Shown in pieces: positions 53,484 through 63,461 of a DNA stretch of 64,000 bases. Below the pieces are notes generated by a model. That model did no database searches and was not told the origin of the DNA. It saw only the letters and a list, made by a program, of their open reading frames with translations. Source of the DNA: Schizochytrium sp. TIO01 (lineage: Eukaryota > Sar > Bigyra > Thraustochytrida > Thraustochytriidae); contig SMSO01000035.1 in NCBI GenBank assembly GCA_004764695.1, positions 246,001-310,000 on the forward strand. The letters are read 5' to 3'. Position numbers and translations under genes: made by a program. The stretch's first letter is position 1. Every line of letters starts with the position of its first letter.

Positions 53484-54328
53484 ATGGGTCGTGTTAGTAG
53501 GTACAAACGTGAAAAGAAGACGTTCGATGTGGACAACCTCTTCTCAAACAACAGCTCTCGGGACGACCCTCTGAGCAAAAAATCAACGCGCCTTCGAGGC
53601 AAAGATGCCAAAGCTGCTCGTGGCAAGCTTCTTCGCAAGTTTGATGCGGATGGAAAGCAAATCGATCCCCCTAAGAAGCGTGAAAATGAGGCTTCAGGTG
53701 CAGCGACGTCCAAGAAACGCAAGAGCCCTAGCGATGCCAACGAAACGGCAAAGACGGAAAGACTGAGATGGATCGCGCAGGATTTAAGATTGATGGTCGT
53801 CGTGCTGGCGAATCTTACAAAGATTTTATCGGCCGCGTAAACAGAGAAACTCAAGAAGAGCTGACTCGGCAGCGCAAAAGCTCATCGAAGACGGCTGCTA
53901 AAGGCAAGGCTTATTTGCGTCGTCGTAAAGAGAAGGAACGCGAAAAGAAGGAGGCTAAGCGCCGTGAACGTGAAGGCGATATGGAGGATAAGGAACGTGA
54001 AATTTACAAGCAGGATGACCGTAACAAGCGTCGCAGAGTTAACGATGTTGCCGATGCCCCCCCTGAGTTTGAGGCTGCGCATGAACTTCGGAAGCGCAAG
54101 TCCAACCCTTCAACCAACCGTGATCGATTCGCTAAGCTCAGCTTTTCAGTGCCGTCAGCTTCTGGCTCAAGTAGTACTAGCAGTGGAGCTGGTGCTGGCA
54201 ACGGATCGAAGAGCGACCGCCAGAGATCTGACTATGAGAAGCTCCAATTGCAGCAGATGAGGGAGCAAGTGCAAGCACGGTACAGTGAGATTCGTCAGCG
54301 TCGCCGGGATGCCTCGAGCCTGAAATAA
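53484..54328 (+). CDS. CCDC137: CCDC137-like basic nucleolar protein, interrupted by a frame break
   Basis: A basic, coiled-coil-rich protein in two overlapping frames. The first starts at ATG 53484 (MGRVSRYKREKKTFDVDNLF) and is Lys/Arg-rich. The second is open across 53768-54328 and contains FKIDGRRAGESYKDFIGRVN, matching the CCDC137 core (a basic FK motif, then GES-Y-RV/M), then a long KEKEREKKEAKRRER helix, and ends with a Gln/Arg-rich coiled coil (QLQQMREQVQARYSEIRQRR). Frames 1 and 2 meet near 53756-53770 (KTE then RLRW in one, MDRAGFK in the other); one extra base, or two fewer, would join them into about 280 residues. No donor/acceptor pair there looks like the introns elsewhere. In other eukaryotes CCDC137 is a nucleolar protein. 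It may also be another small ribosome-biogenesis factor. Confidence 0.6.
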
Positions 54329-56135
54329 GGCACAGCTTTCTATTTCGTAGACGTTGCGTAGGACCTCACATTTCCTTCAATATCTGCATCATAGTCCTCT
54401 ACTCCAAAAACAATAGCGACGACACCTTTCTCTTACTTCCGCATAACAACCACAATCATAGGTTTAAAGACCTATAGGGGAGAATCAAGCATGCTTTTCA
54501 TTAATAACTTCGTTCCCTGCAATACCTATTTTAGGTTATTTGTCAGAATCCCGTTCTACGCATCTTTAGCTTTCCCCAAACAAGCGAGTTAATGCTTCAC
54601 ATGAGTAGCGCGATAATTACTTGTTCAGTCAAAAACAGCCAATTCCCCGTGTGCTTAATTATTGGTTTGCAGTATTTTATTGTCCCATGGGTACATGTGT
54701 TTGGTTATCAAGCTGGTTACATTGGTACGTGCAAGGTCTGCATCCTCTCCTAATATTCATGTATTTTCCAAATTCGTCTCACCAGCGATTCTTCTATCAT
54801 GCGTTGATTCGTCCCCCCATTAATCATTCAAGTTCATTTACAGCTTTTAGTTTGAATTGTTTGGTTTTGCTACTCATAAAAAAGTGATAAACAACTATTC
54901 TTCAAATCTTTTTGCAAGAGCCTTTAAAGGGTTGAATTCCCCTCCTGATAATGCACATGTGGCCTAATCTCGGTTGTGGCTCTTTACTCCCCGCAGAATT
55001 GCTATGCTCATTTGTAAAATAAATGGCACGTACTGCATACTGTGCACGAGCATGGCGTCGTGCATTGCGGCAACCCTCACGGCTTGGAATCAGTTAATCC
55101 TGTTGAATGACTCTAGTTTGGCGAAGCACAAGACAAGCTAAGTGCACTAGACCACGCGCCTTTTCAAGGTGGATTTGCATTCATGCAATATTAGCATCGC
55201 TTAAGCTAAGAAATACTCTCAAATGCTACAGACCCGTCACATCTAACGTGTCTTGCTGATTCTTCTCTCTGGGACTGAATTCCTGAGTACTTGAGTGCCT
55301 TTCCTCAGAAACCGATTGTCTGTCTCCATGGTTTGACACTATTTCCGCTGCGTCTGCAGCGACAATTTTTCCTATGCCACGGCAGGAGAATTGGAAACGT
55401 GTATTGCCCTGAGCTGCAGCGCTGCATCTCTCGCCAGGCATGCCTTCAGAATGCTAATTAGAAGATCTCTGTGCTTTCCTCTTACTATTTACTACCTACT
55501 GCTTCTTCCGCTTAGTCTCCATATTGCGTGCAACTTTCAACGACTTTGACAGACCGCATCTACGGCCCTCAGACCTGTGAATCTTGCCCAATAATGGGTC
55601 CTTTCCTGATATTTCAAAAGCATCATCTCGCAGACACTCTTTTCTCTGCATTTATCCCTTCTCCTTCAGCTTTGCGCGCTTACAAACCATTCTGGGCAGC
55701 TTCTTCGCGTGCATTCCACTCCGGCTTTTGCATCTTGGCCCTCCGCTTGAAACGCTCAGGCCATATTACCCGACCCGGGGTACGGTAAAATTAAGTATGC
55801 ATTCAATACAGAGGTATCGTACACGTGGTCTGGTGGGATAGGAATGCGAGGTCTATTTCTGGCCAGTGAGCAGAGACAAAAATGAAAAGCGATCATCCAA
55901 CAAGACACCAAAAGGCGATCAATCGCTCCAGCGACAGCGCCCACGATCGACCAGTCGCTGCCCGGGCTGGGGACCGCTCCGCTGGTCACCCAGGAACTCA
56001 AGGAGCCCAGGAGAACCCTCGGGGGCCCGCGCAGCGCTCTCCGCGGCCGCGACCGAGGCCAAGACGCAAGACCTGCGAGGCCGGGTCCGAGACCTTGCTT
56101 GGCCACCTTCATTTCTTTCATTTCTTTCATTTCAT

Positions 56136-56175
<40 letters not shown>

Positions 56176-56403
56176 TCACTTATATATATATAATATAAGG
56201 GAGGAAGGAGAAGTAGATAGACCTCATAGTAGAGTGTAATTGGCGGTCATTTGGGCTCCACTGGCCAGCGTCGTGTTGGGCTTTGTGGATCGCGTGGGCT
56301 TGCAAGAAGGTCGAGTTTTGTGGCGTGAGGATAAAACAGTTACTGTCGTTGGCGGCGTGGTGGTGGTGATTGCAGACATTTTGCACAAGGCTCTGGTGCC
56401 GAG
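54329..56403. other. Intergenic region upstream of the OTU gene
   Basis: I see no gene. Open frames here are short and lack family resemblance, and several run through a CTTT array at 56134-56177. A GC-rich segment lies at 55930-56100. The last few hundred bases presumably contain the OTU gene promoter and leader. Confidence 0.5.
56134..56177. repeat. CTTT tetranucleotide array
   Basis: Ten or so perfect CTTT units preceded by imperfect CATTT units, about 230 bases before the OTU gene start; the complement of the GAAA arrays elsewhere. Confidence 0.85.
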
Positions 56404-58443
56404 ATGGAGGTGTCTGGAGAGCTCGAGTGCTCCAGGTGCGCTGTGTTGAGGCCCCGGAGCAGCTATTCGAAGACGCAGCTTAAGAAACGCGACGAAAGAA
56501 AATGCAGGCAGTGCGTGCAGACGACCGCTGTGGAAAACTTAGAGTCAAGCAAGCAGCTTTCTGTTGTTAAGCAGCAAAAACCTTTGGCGGAGTCCAACAA
56601 GAGCTCGGAGGCTAAGACGGAAAAATTGGAGGTCAAGAAAAATACCAAGAACAAAAAGGCGCAGGCAAACGCTGACGTCGAAGACTCCCCTGTGTCCACG
56701 AGCCAGACCCAAGACTTTGATTCGGACTCTTCACTTTCAGCTTCTGAAAACAAGCCCACGCTGATTGCGAAAGTTCACCTCGCCAAAACAACGCCGGCTG
56801 CAGCTGCTCATGGAGAAGAAGACCAAAGCGAGAAGATAAAGGTAAAGGCATCTTCTTCTACAGCCCCGACTTTGGGCAAAACTGGTTCTGTTACTAAACA
56901 AGGTGCAGCCAAGAACACTCTTTCGACCACTGCGAAAGAGACTGCAAGAGATGAGAAAGGTAGCTCTTCTGGGGCAGATGAACTTGCACTTCGCAAAAAA
57001 ATCTACCGAGGTATTATTGAGACACACGGGCCGAATTTGGATAAGTTAGCACGACTCAAATTAAAAAAGTTTGCAGCCACGCTCACCACGGAAAAACTGA
57101 TGCTGTTTGCTCGAAAATTGAACGCAAATTCCTTCGAAGACGCCGAAGATGGCGAAAATGAAAAGCCAATCTCAAAAAGTGATACCAGAACGTCAAGCAA
57201 GACCGGTGGAGAGAGGAAAATGGGTTCTAGCGGCAACAATTCCACTGAAGCGCCTACGATAAAAATGAAAAAAGACATGGAGAAGACAAGGACAACCCAA
57301 TCAAAGGAAGGCCAAGGAAAGAACCCTCCTGCAGACTCTGAGATCACAGAAGAGAGTAAGGATGCAAAGCCCACGCTCAGATCACAAGCCATCAAGCTAC
57401 TAAAGGAGAGCGGGTTTTCTAAAACAGAACGTCTAAGGCTTCTTACCAAATATAAAGGACAATCGCGAAAATTAATACGTAAGCTGCAAGCCGGAAAGAC
57501 CGGAAGTGGAGAGGAAGCACACAAGAAAGAAAACAAGAAGTCGTCTACAAAGCCTACCAAAAGCATGGAACCAGACCAAAGCGAGGAGGAGGAGGAATCT
57601 GAAGAAGAGATGGAGCTTTCCCGCAAACAGCTTAAGAAACTAAAACAAAAGCAAGCTGCGCTTGAAAAAGAAAAGTCAGCCAAGTCTCAGCCGTTGATTT
57701 GTGATAAATGTGATGGCAAACATGAAACCTCCTCATGCCCTCATTACAAGAAGCCCCGTGAGAAGCACCCCGATGCCCAACGCCGCAAGGCCATGGCTGG
57801 CCTAGGTGGAGCTGGTGGAAATATGTTTGTTTCACAAAAGGATGCACGAGTATATCCCCAGCCTGGCGATGGAAGTTGTCTCTACCATTCGATGTTTAGA
57901 GGCCTGCGCGGGAAAGGCCCCTCCTCCACGCATGCACTTCGACAAGCCTTGGCTCGCTGGGTACGCAATAACGCTCACGTCAAGATTGCTGATACTCCTG
58001 TAAACGAATGGGTTCGTTGGGATGCTCAATGCTCAGTGGAAGCCTATTGCCGACGAATGCAGAGTTTTGCTTGGGGCGGAGGTATTGAGATGGCTGCATT
58101 CTCTCGACTTTTTAATATCCAAGTAGATGTTTACGAGCGTACGCGCGGCGGCTACAAGCGCATTTCATGCTTTTTGGCACCAGGCAAACCTGAACGTTGC
58201 ATCAGCGTGCTTTACTGTGGAGGTATCCACTATGATGCGATCGAAATCACTGGTGCGAAACAAAAGCTACCTAGCTCCTCCTCAATGATGACCTCTACAA
58301 AGTCGTCCAGAATGGATATCGCACCTCGCCAATTGAAACACAAGCTGAAGAGCGATCAACATGATCGCTTCAAGAAGATGAAAACTTTTGGTGGTGCGAA
58401 CAAGAATCGCGGCAACATCCGTGGCCGCCGCTCGAAATGGTAA
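56404..58443 (+). CDS. OTU-family deubiquitinase with two zinc-binding motifs
   Basis: A 679-residue cysteine protease of the OTU family, which removes ubiquitin or ubiquitin-like chains. Residues 9-37 form a CxxC...CxxC finger (C9, C12, C34, C37). A long disordered Lys/Ser/Glu-rich region follows, with two similar helical segments near 200-240 and 320-365 (GIIETHGPNLDKLARLKLKK and LLKESGFSKTERLRLLTKYK). A zinc knuckle C433-x2-C436-x3-H440-x4-C445 (CDKCDGKHETSSC) precedes the catalytic OTU domain: D489-G-S-C492 (PQPGDGSCLYHSM) and H609 (GGIHYDAIEI). All three active-site residues are present. The protein ends in a basic RG-rich tail (GNIRGRRSKW), which with the Lys tract suggests a nuclear or RNA-bound protein. 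The ATG at 56404 puts the zinc finger at once after the start. Confidence 0.9.
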   Translation: MEVSGELECSRCAVLRPRSSYSKTQLKKRDERKCRQCVQTTAVENLESSKQLSVVKQQKPLAESNKSSEAKTEKLEVKKNTKNKKAQANADVEDSPVSTSQTQDFDSDSSLSASENKPTLIAKVHLAKTTPAAAAHGEEDQSEKIKVKASSSTAPTLGKTGSVTKQGAAKNTLSTTAKETARDEKGSSSGADELALRKKIYRGIIETHGPNLDKLARLKLKKFAATLTTEKLMLFARKLNANSFEDAEDGENEKPISKSDTRTSSKTGGERKMGSSGNNSTEAPTIKMKKDMEKTRTTQSKEGQGKNPPADSEITEESKDAKPTLRSQAIKLLKESGFSKTERLRLLTKYKGQSRKLIRKLQAGKTGSGEEAHKKENKKSSTKPTKSMEPDQSEEEEESEEEMELSRKQLKKLKQKQAALEKEKSAKSQPLICDKCDGKHETSSCPHYKKPREKHPDAQRRKAMAGLGGAGGNMFVSQKDARVYPQPGDGSCLYHSMFRGLRGKGPSSTHALRQALARWVRNNAHVKIADTPVNEWVRWDAQCSVEAYCRRMQSFAWGGGIEMAAFSRLFNIQVDVYERTRGGYKRISCFLAPGKPERCISVLYCGGIHYDAIEITGAKQKLPSSSSMMTSTKSSRMDIAPRQLKHKLKSDQHDRFKKMKTFGGANKNRGNIRGRRSKW

Positions 58444-59104
58444 AAACCTGTCGTAATTGACAGTAAACCTGTGGCACCCTTTTTTAGGTTAGCTCTGATG
58501 AACTAGTTTTGCAACCCTTGCTTAACCATACTTGAGCGTCGACGAAATGTCAACGAACAAAAAACACAAAAAACTGAAGAATTGTCAGTCTTTCTAGTAT
58601 GTCTTCGACACAATAGTATGAATTGCATGCTTCCAAATGCGAGCAAGTCACCAACTTCTTGTTCTGTAAGCGAGAATAAATTGAGGATATAGCCAACCCA
58701 TGGTTTGTGTGCGAGTGGTGGCTTTTGTAAAAGGCATTCTTTTTCAACTCGAAAGAGAATACCAAAAGTTGTTGCATTTTACAACACTGACGGTCCTGCT
58801 AGAAAATGAAACTTATAAGTAAACTTGATAAAACACCGCGCTCGAACACTTGCTAGTGAAGTGAATGATGGTGCATTTAGACGATATTTTATTTCCCGTG
58901 CGAGTCTAGAACCTCGCTCGTCACGCTAGATTCTAAAAAGCAGGGCCACTACGGAGGATTATGTTCACTGTACCACAAGGCTGTTATTGTATTGTTCACT
59001 AGTCATGACGATTTATGTTCTACCCATTAAACTGTAAGGGCAAGCAATCACTTTCATACGAAAGTAAAATAATTTTTTTAGGAAAAATAGAAAGTGCTTG
59101 ATAA

Positions 59105-59106
<2 letters not shown>

Positions 59107-59136
<30 letters not shown>
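59107..59136. repeat. AT dinucleotide array
   Basis: About 14 uninterrupted AT units, directly followed by the candidate exons at 59164 onward. Confidence 0.9.
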
Positions 59137-59163
59137 GACTACGAACTAAATCTGGTGTCACAC

Positions 59164-60324
59164 ATGGTGAGTGTAGCGCTACCTTGTATCATATCAATCA
59201 TGAAAGAGTGAAGTCAACGTCTAAACAGAATCATGACGATATTGAGATGATCCAGCTCGCTGGTCTCTTCAATGCCAAGATAAAAGATGAAGTTTGCGAG
59301 GTTGGTGATAATGCAGCTGTCAAGTGAGTTGGTGAAAAGAATAGTATTACCTTTTTAGCGTTGTGTTCTCTTTTACAGCTTCAAGTTCTTTCCTTTCCCG
59401 CGCGCACCTACATCAAACTTCTCTCTTTCTTTCCCGGTTTCTTCATTTTAAATGTATAGTCTATTTAGTTTAAAGTTAGTCTCGATTCCAAGGCTTATTT
59501 CGCTTTTTTTGTTCGACACATGACATCTTGCACATGCACTCCGCTCTGCAATTAACTTTTTATGGATTTATCATGAGCTCCTATTTCTTGCACACGGTCA
59601 TAGGGAAGCGGGGGCGACAAGAGAGCGCAGCACCTTAGAGACTGAAGAAATATTACAAGCCTAAATCGCGATTCGTCTTCAAGTTGTCTTGTGAGCAAGT
59701 CAAGTACCTTTTCGTCACTCTGTTTCAAGTTTGGACACATGACGAAAAAGCTGAATCATTTTTAATGAGTGTCTTGAATTCTCACTTTACTTTGATATTC
59801 AGCCCTCTGCTCTCTTTTGTCATACGCACGCTGATGGAGCGGTGGTACACTCTTCCGCTTGAGCTTTAGTAGATTTTAATTAGAAAGCGATAGTACTCAC
59901 TTCTTGTGGTGTTAAGATCCACGTATTTTCGAGCGCTCAGAATATTTCTTGCTATGTTGACGAACTCATTGAGCAGCTTTTAGTTGGCATCTCCGTCATT
60001 GAAGCCGACCCTCCTCCTTCTTACCTTGAATCTGCTTATCATCATGATACTTAAAAGGTCTGAATGTAGTGGTGTCAGTGGGCGAGAATTCGTTTTTATT
60101 CTCGATACTGAGTTGTGTTGTTGCTTCATGTTTAATTTCTTCTTTTAAGACAATCTTGCGAATGCTATGATAGGGGCAATTGCAATGTTCTCACGAAGAA
60201 TATAGTCCTAGTCATAGCCGTGACGGTTAATGACGCTACCTTCAACTCCTTCGCTCGCATTGGCTTTTGTTTGGACTTCGACGCCTATCCATACAATTTT
60301 CATATGCGTGGTTATGGGAGTTAG
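59164..60324 (+). pseudogene. Candidate intron-rich or decayed gene (unidentified)
   Basis: Several protein-like segments in series on the + strand, each flanked by splice-like signals. An ATG at 59164 is followed at once by GTGAGT; an acceptor at 59228 opens NHDDIEMIQLAGLFNAKIKD; a second GTGAGT at 59324 and a TTCTCTTTTACAG acceptor at 59378 continue the frame through a split Asn codon. Further segments follow at 59654-59869 (RFVFKLSCEQVKYLFVTLFQ), 59884-60054 (CYVDELIEQLLVGISVIEAD, then PPPSYLESAYHHD, a PPxY motif) and 60151-60324. The last pieces lack clear joins. I recognise no family; arrestin-like proteins also carry PPxY tails, but nothing else supports that. It could be one gene, a decayed copy, or partly chance. 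Confidence 0.3.
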
Positions 60325-60956
60325 TGAATATGTCTATAGCCATTTTGATTATTTTTGGAGAGGTCAATGTCGCGGGCACCAATAACTCAGGTATAAACTG
60401 TTATGGATAGACTCTGCTCTAGCCTTGAAATACCCTGAAAAGCGATGGAAATAGAAAAGGCACGGAAATGAAATGAAATGAAATAGTAGGTACCAGGTAG
60501 TATCTAGGTAGGACGTTATTTATAACAAAGGACAAAATACAAATTCCGTTCGCACGGCCTGGAGCGCTTTCTTTTACAAACCGAGTTTATTGTATGCAAA
60601 CGCTATTTTAAGGATGCACTCCTCCCTGCAAGATGCTCGTGATAGGATTGAGTCCTCGTTTCTGCTGTATGTAGGTACCTAGTAGATTATGGCCGTGAAA
60701 GTGTAAATTTGGGTCACTTTATACCCACCTATCGAACTATCTGAAGTCAGTGGAGTTCTTGATTCGTTCGTTCGTTCAATCCCGATCTTTTATTTGTTTT
60801 GCGGTACAAAGCCATGGCAATGCGCAAATCATCAAGGTAGCAGCCAAGCTTTGAGGTTGCGCAATCCACACCTCGACCTGGCGTCGATATTTCGACTGGG
60901 CTGGGCGAAGGCCTACTTGTTTTGCGTTGTTTGGGAGGCGAGCAGCTTGATTCCTG

Positions 60957-63461
60957 ATGGCAAGGAACATGGGGCTTGCAGTACTTCTGCAGCTCGTGGT
61001 GTTGCTCATAGTAGCAACTGGTGGCTTCAGTGCTGTTGCGGAGCAGACTTCATCAATCTGTAGTGGACCTCGTTTTCCGAATGATATTGTTCGTGAGAAC
61101 TGTCTTCAAGGATCACCTTCCTCCGAATGGGATGTTAACGGTGCCGGTGATGTAGAAATCCAAGGTTTTGCTGTCCCGTTCGGCGTCTCTCCTGGTGGTA
61201 CAGTGTATTTCAAGGTCAAGAGTGTTTCCGACAAGTATAGAGTAGATATCTACAGACTTGGTTATTATAAAGGTCTCGGAGCTCGACTTGTGGGCAGCGT
61301 TCGACCGCATGTTAACCTTCCCCAAGAACAGCCGGAATGCTTCAGAGACAACAACACGCACATGTACGATTGTGGCACATGGCACGTCAGTGCCCGCTGG
61401 GACGTCCCAGCCAATGTCACATCTGGCATGTATGTGGGCCGCCTGACGCGGGAAGACGACTTGCCTCCAAACCCAGTTGGAGCAGGCTGGCGCACTGATT
61501 ACTCTCAGGAGGGCCTTGACATAATGTTTGCTCGCCCTCGTGCCGATCTGGAGCCTGATGATCCATCTGAGCTGAAGAGTAGTTATGGCCAGCAGAAACG
61601 TGCTCGAGGCGAGAAGAATCTTCACACGGCTCTACGCGAGCCTCGCGCAAGTCATATTTACTTTGTGGTAAGGAACTTGGACTCCAAAGCTGAGGTCTTG
61701 TTCCAAACCTCAGATACTACTTGGCAAGCTTACAATCGCTACGGTGGTACTTCGTTATACGGATCCTACAGGGAGGGGTTCCCAAAGCCACGCACCTATG
61801 TTGCAAGCTACAATAGACCATTTGAAAACCGCGCTTATCGCGCTGTTAACCTTGTCTTTGCCAATGAATATCCCGCAATTCGCTTCTTCGAAAGGAATGG
61901 TTTTGACCTGGCATACATGTCAGGTCTAGACGTTCACCGATTCGGAGAGAAAATCACGCAGCACAAAGTTTACCTTTCTGTTGGCCACGACGAGTATTGG
62001 TCTCTTCAGCAGCGGCGCCATGTTGAGGCCGCACGAGATGCTGGAGTGCATATGATGTTTCTAAGCGGCAATGAGGCATTTTGGGGAATCCGCTGGGAAA
62101 GCACTCCGACCTATACGTCAGGAAAAGCAAGCGTGGAATTGCGGAACGAAATGGACAATATTGCACTTGAGGAACCTAGGTCTATGGTGTGTTACAAGGA
62201 GACTCAGGATATTCAAAAGATTGATCCACATCCAACATTGTGGACGGGAACCTTCCGCGATTCTCGCCCAATTAATCCGCAAGGAAGTCTGCCAGAGAAT
62301 TCTTTGACTGGCCAGATATTTACAGTAAATGCTTGGCGGAATGATGTTCTTACAGTGCCTCGCCGATTTGCGCGTCTTCCAATTTGGTCTAACGCACACG
62401 CAGTGACAAAGCTCTTGGATGAACCACCTTTGCGCCTTGCTTCGGACTACACCTACCTAGGAACCCAACCTGTGATCGGTCGCGGATGGGTAGAGCCTTG
62501 GTCTATCCTTAAACAGGGTCTTTTAGGTCACGAGTGGGATGAAGATCTGGACAATGGCTATCGTCCTTCAGGAATGATTCGAATGAGTGAGACTCATGCG
62601 GACAATGTTCAGTATATTCAGGATTCAGGCGCAACTTATGACACTGGTTCTGCAACACATCGGCTTACATTTTATCGAGCAGGGTTCTCACAGCAGCGAG
62701 AGCAACAGCCGTCGAACGGAAAAGAAAACGAGTGTGATTCAATTAGCGGTTCTGAGTTCAATAACTCTTCTGCCATTGTTTTCGGTGCTGGAACGGTACA
62801 ATGGACTTGGGGTTTAGACCCAATGCGTGATGATGAGAGCGCGCTAATCTCGCAGGTTCAGAACTCCTATGACACTCGAGTAGGGCTCGATCTTGCTGGT
62901 CCTGACCGGGCAGTTCAACAAGCAACCATTAATATTTTCAGCCTCATGGGTGTTCAACCAGCTACGATGGAAAATGGCTTAATGCCAGGGCCAGCCCAGC
63001 CGAAACTTACGGACGAGTGGCTCACTGGCGTGAGTTGCGAGGTCACCGAATTTGCACCAAGTAGTCCAACCACAAGAGGAATTGTGGAAACACCTGGTCA
63101 AGGCCGGGTCGTACGAGTTCGTGTGAATGCGCCGATGGGGATCCTCATTGCAGGAGTTGAAGTTCGAGGTTTTGAAGATGATGATTCAAGCTACGGAAGT
63201 GAGGAGAGCAATTTATCCAGTCCAGAAGACGATGTATCGTGGTGGCGGGCCGGAAGTCATGACTTGGCCTATTTTGCACAGTTAATGTCGACTGCGGACT
63301 TATCAACGATGATAGCGTTCGATTTGGACCCATCTTGGGGTCGCCGCTGGACCGTCGCATGGTTGGCCAAATCATCGCCCCGAAAATTTGCTTGCCGCGT
63401 AACTAACGAGCACCTGCAAACTTCGCCCGCCTTTTACACGTCTTTACCATCCCTGAGTTAA
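60957..63461 (+). CDS. Secreted N,N-dimethylformamidase-like protein
   Basis: An 834-residue protein beginning with a hydrophobic signal peptide (MGLAVLLQLVVLLIVATGGF from Met5). The rest matches the large-subunit fold of N,N-dimethylformamidase and its many uncharacterised relatives: a beta-sandwich start (VDIYRLGYYKGLGARLVG), the FQTSDTTWQAYNRYGGTSLY block near residue 245, AYMSGLDVHRFG, and VYLSVGHDEYW with H344-D-E346. In the bacterial amidase a His-x-Glu pair and a Tyr bind the catalytic iron; the pair is present here, the Tyr is not assigned. Late blocks include GTVQWTWGLD and a C-terminal Ser-rich extension of about 130 residues, absent from the short bacterial enzymes. The predicted place is outside the cell or in the secretory path; the substrate is unknown. 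An in-frame TGA at 60948-60950 fixes the start. Confidence 0.88.
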   Translation: MARNMGLAVLLQLVVLLIVATGGFSAVAEQTSSICSGPRFPNDIVRENCLQGSPSSEWDVNGAGDVEIQGFAVPFGVSPGGTVYFKVKSVSDKYRVDIYRLGYYKGLGARLVGSVRPHVNLPQEQPECFRDNNTHMYDCGTWHVSARWDVPANVTSGMYVGRLTREDDLPPNPVGAGWRTDYSQEGLDIMFARPRADLEPDDPSELKSSYGQQKRARGEKNLHTALREPRASHIYFVVRNLDSKAEVLFQTSDTTWQAYNRYGGTSLYGSYREGFPKPRTYVASYNRPFENRAYRAVNLVFANEYPAIRFFERNGFDLAYMSGLDVHRFGEKITQHKVYLSVGHDEYWSLQQRRHVEAARDAGVHMMFLSGNEAFWGIRWESTPTYTSGKASVELRNEMDNIALEEPRSMVCYKETQDIQKIDPHPTLWTGTFRDSRPINPQGSLPENSLTGQIFTVNAWRNDVLTVPRRFARLPIWSNAHAVTKLLDEPPLRLASDYTYLGTQPVIGRGWVEPWSILKQGLLGHEWDEDLDNGYRPSGMIRMSETHADNVQYIQDSGATYDTGSATHRLTFYRAGFSQQREQQPSNGKENECDSISGSEFNNSSAIVFGAGTVQWTWGLDPMRDDESALISQVQNSYDTRVGLDLAGPDRAVQQATINIFSLMGVQPATMENGLMPGPAQPKLTDEWLTGVSCEVTEFAPSSPTTRGIVETPGQGRVVRVRVNAPMGILIAGVEVRGFEDDDSSYGSEESNLSSPEDDVSWWRAGSHDLAYFAQLMSTADLSTMIAFDLDPSWGRRWTVAWLAKSSPRKFACRVTNEHLQTSPAFYTSLPSLS

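Larger units (their letters stand above)
58444..60956. other. Region between the OTU and dimethylformamidase-like genes
   Basis: It contains an AT array at 59107-59136 and a series of possible exons at 59164-60324 (listed separately). I see no complete gene, RNA or mobile element. The last few hundred bases are the promoter side of the secreted dimethylformamidase-like gene. Confidence 0.45.
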
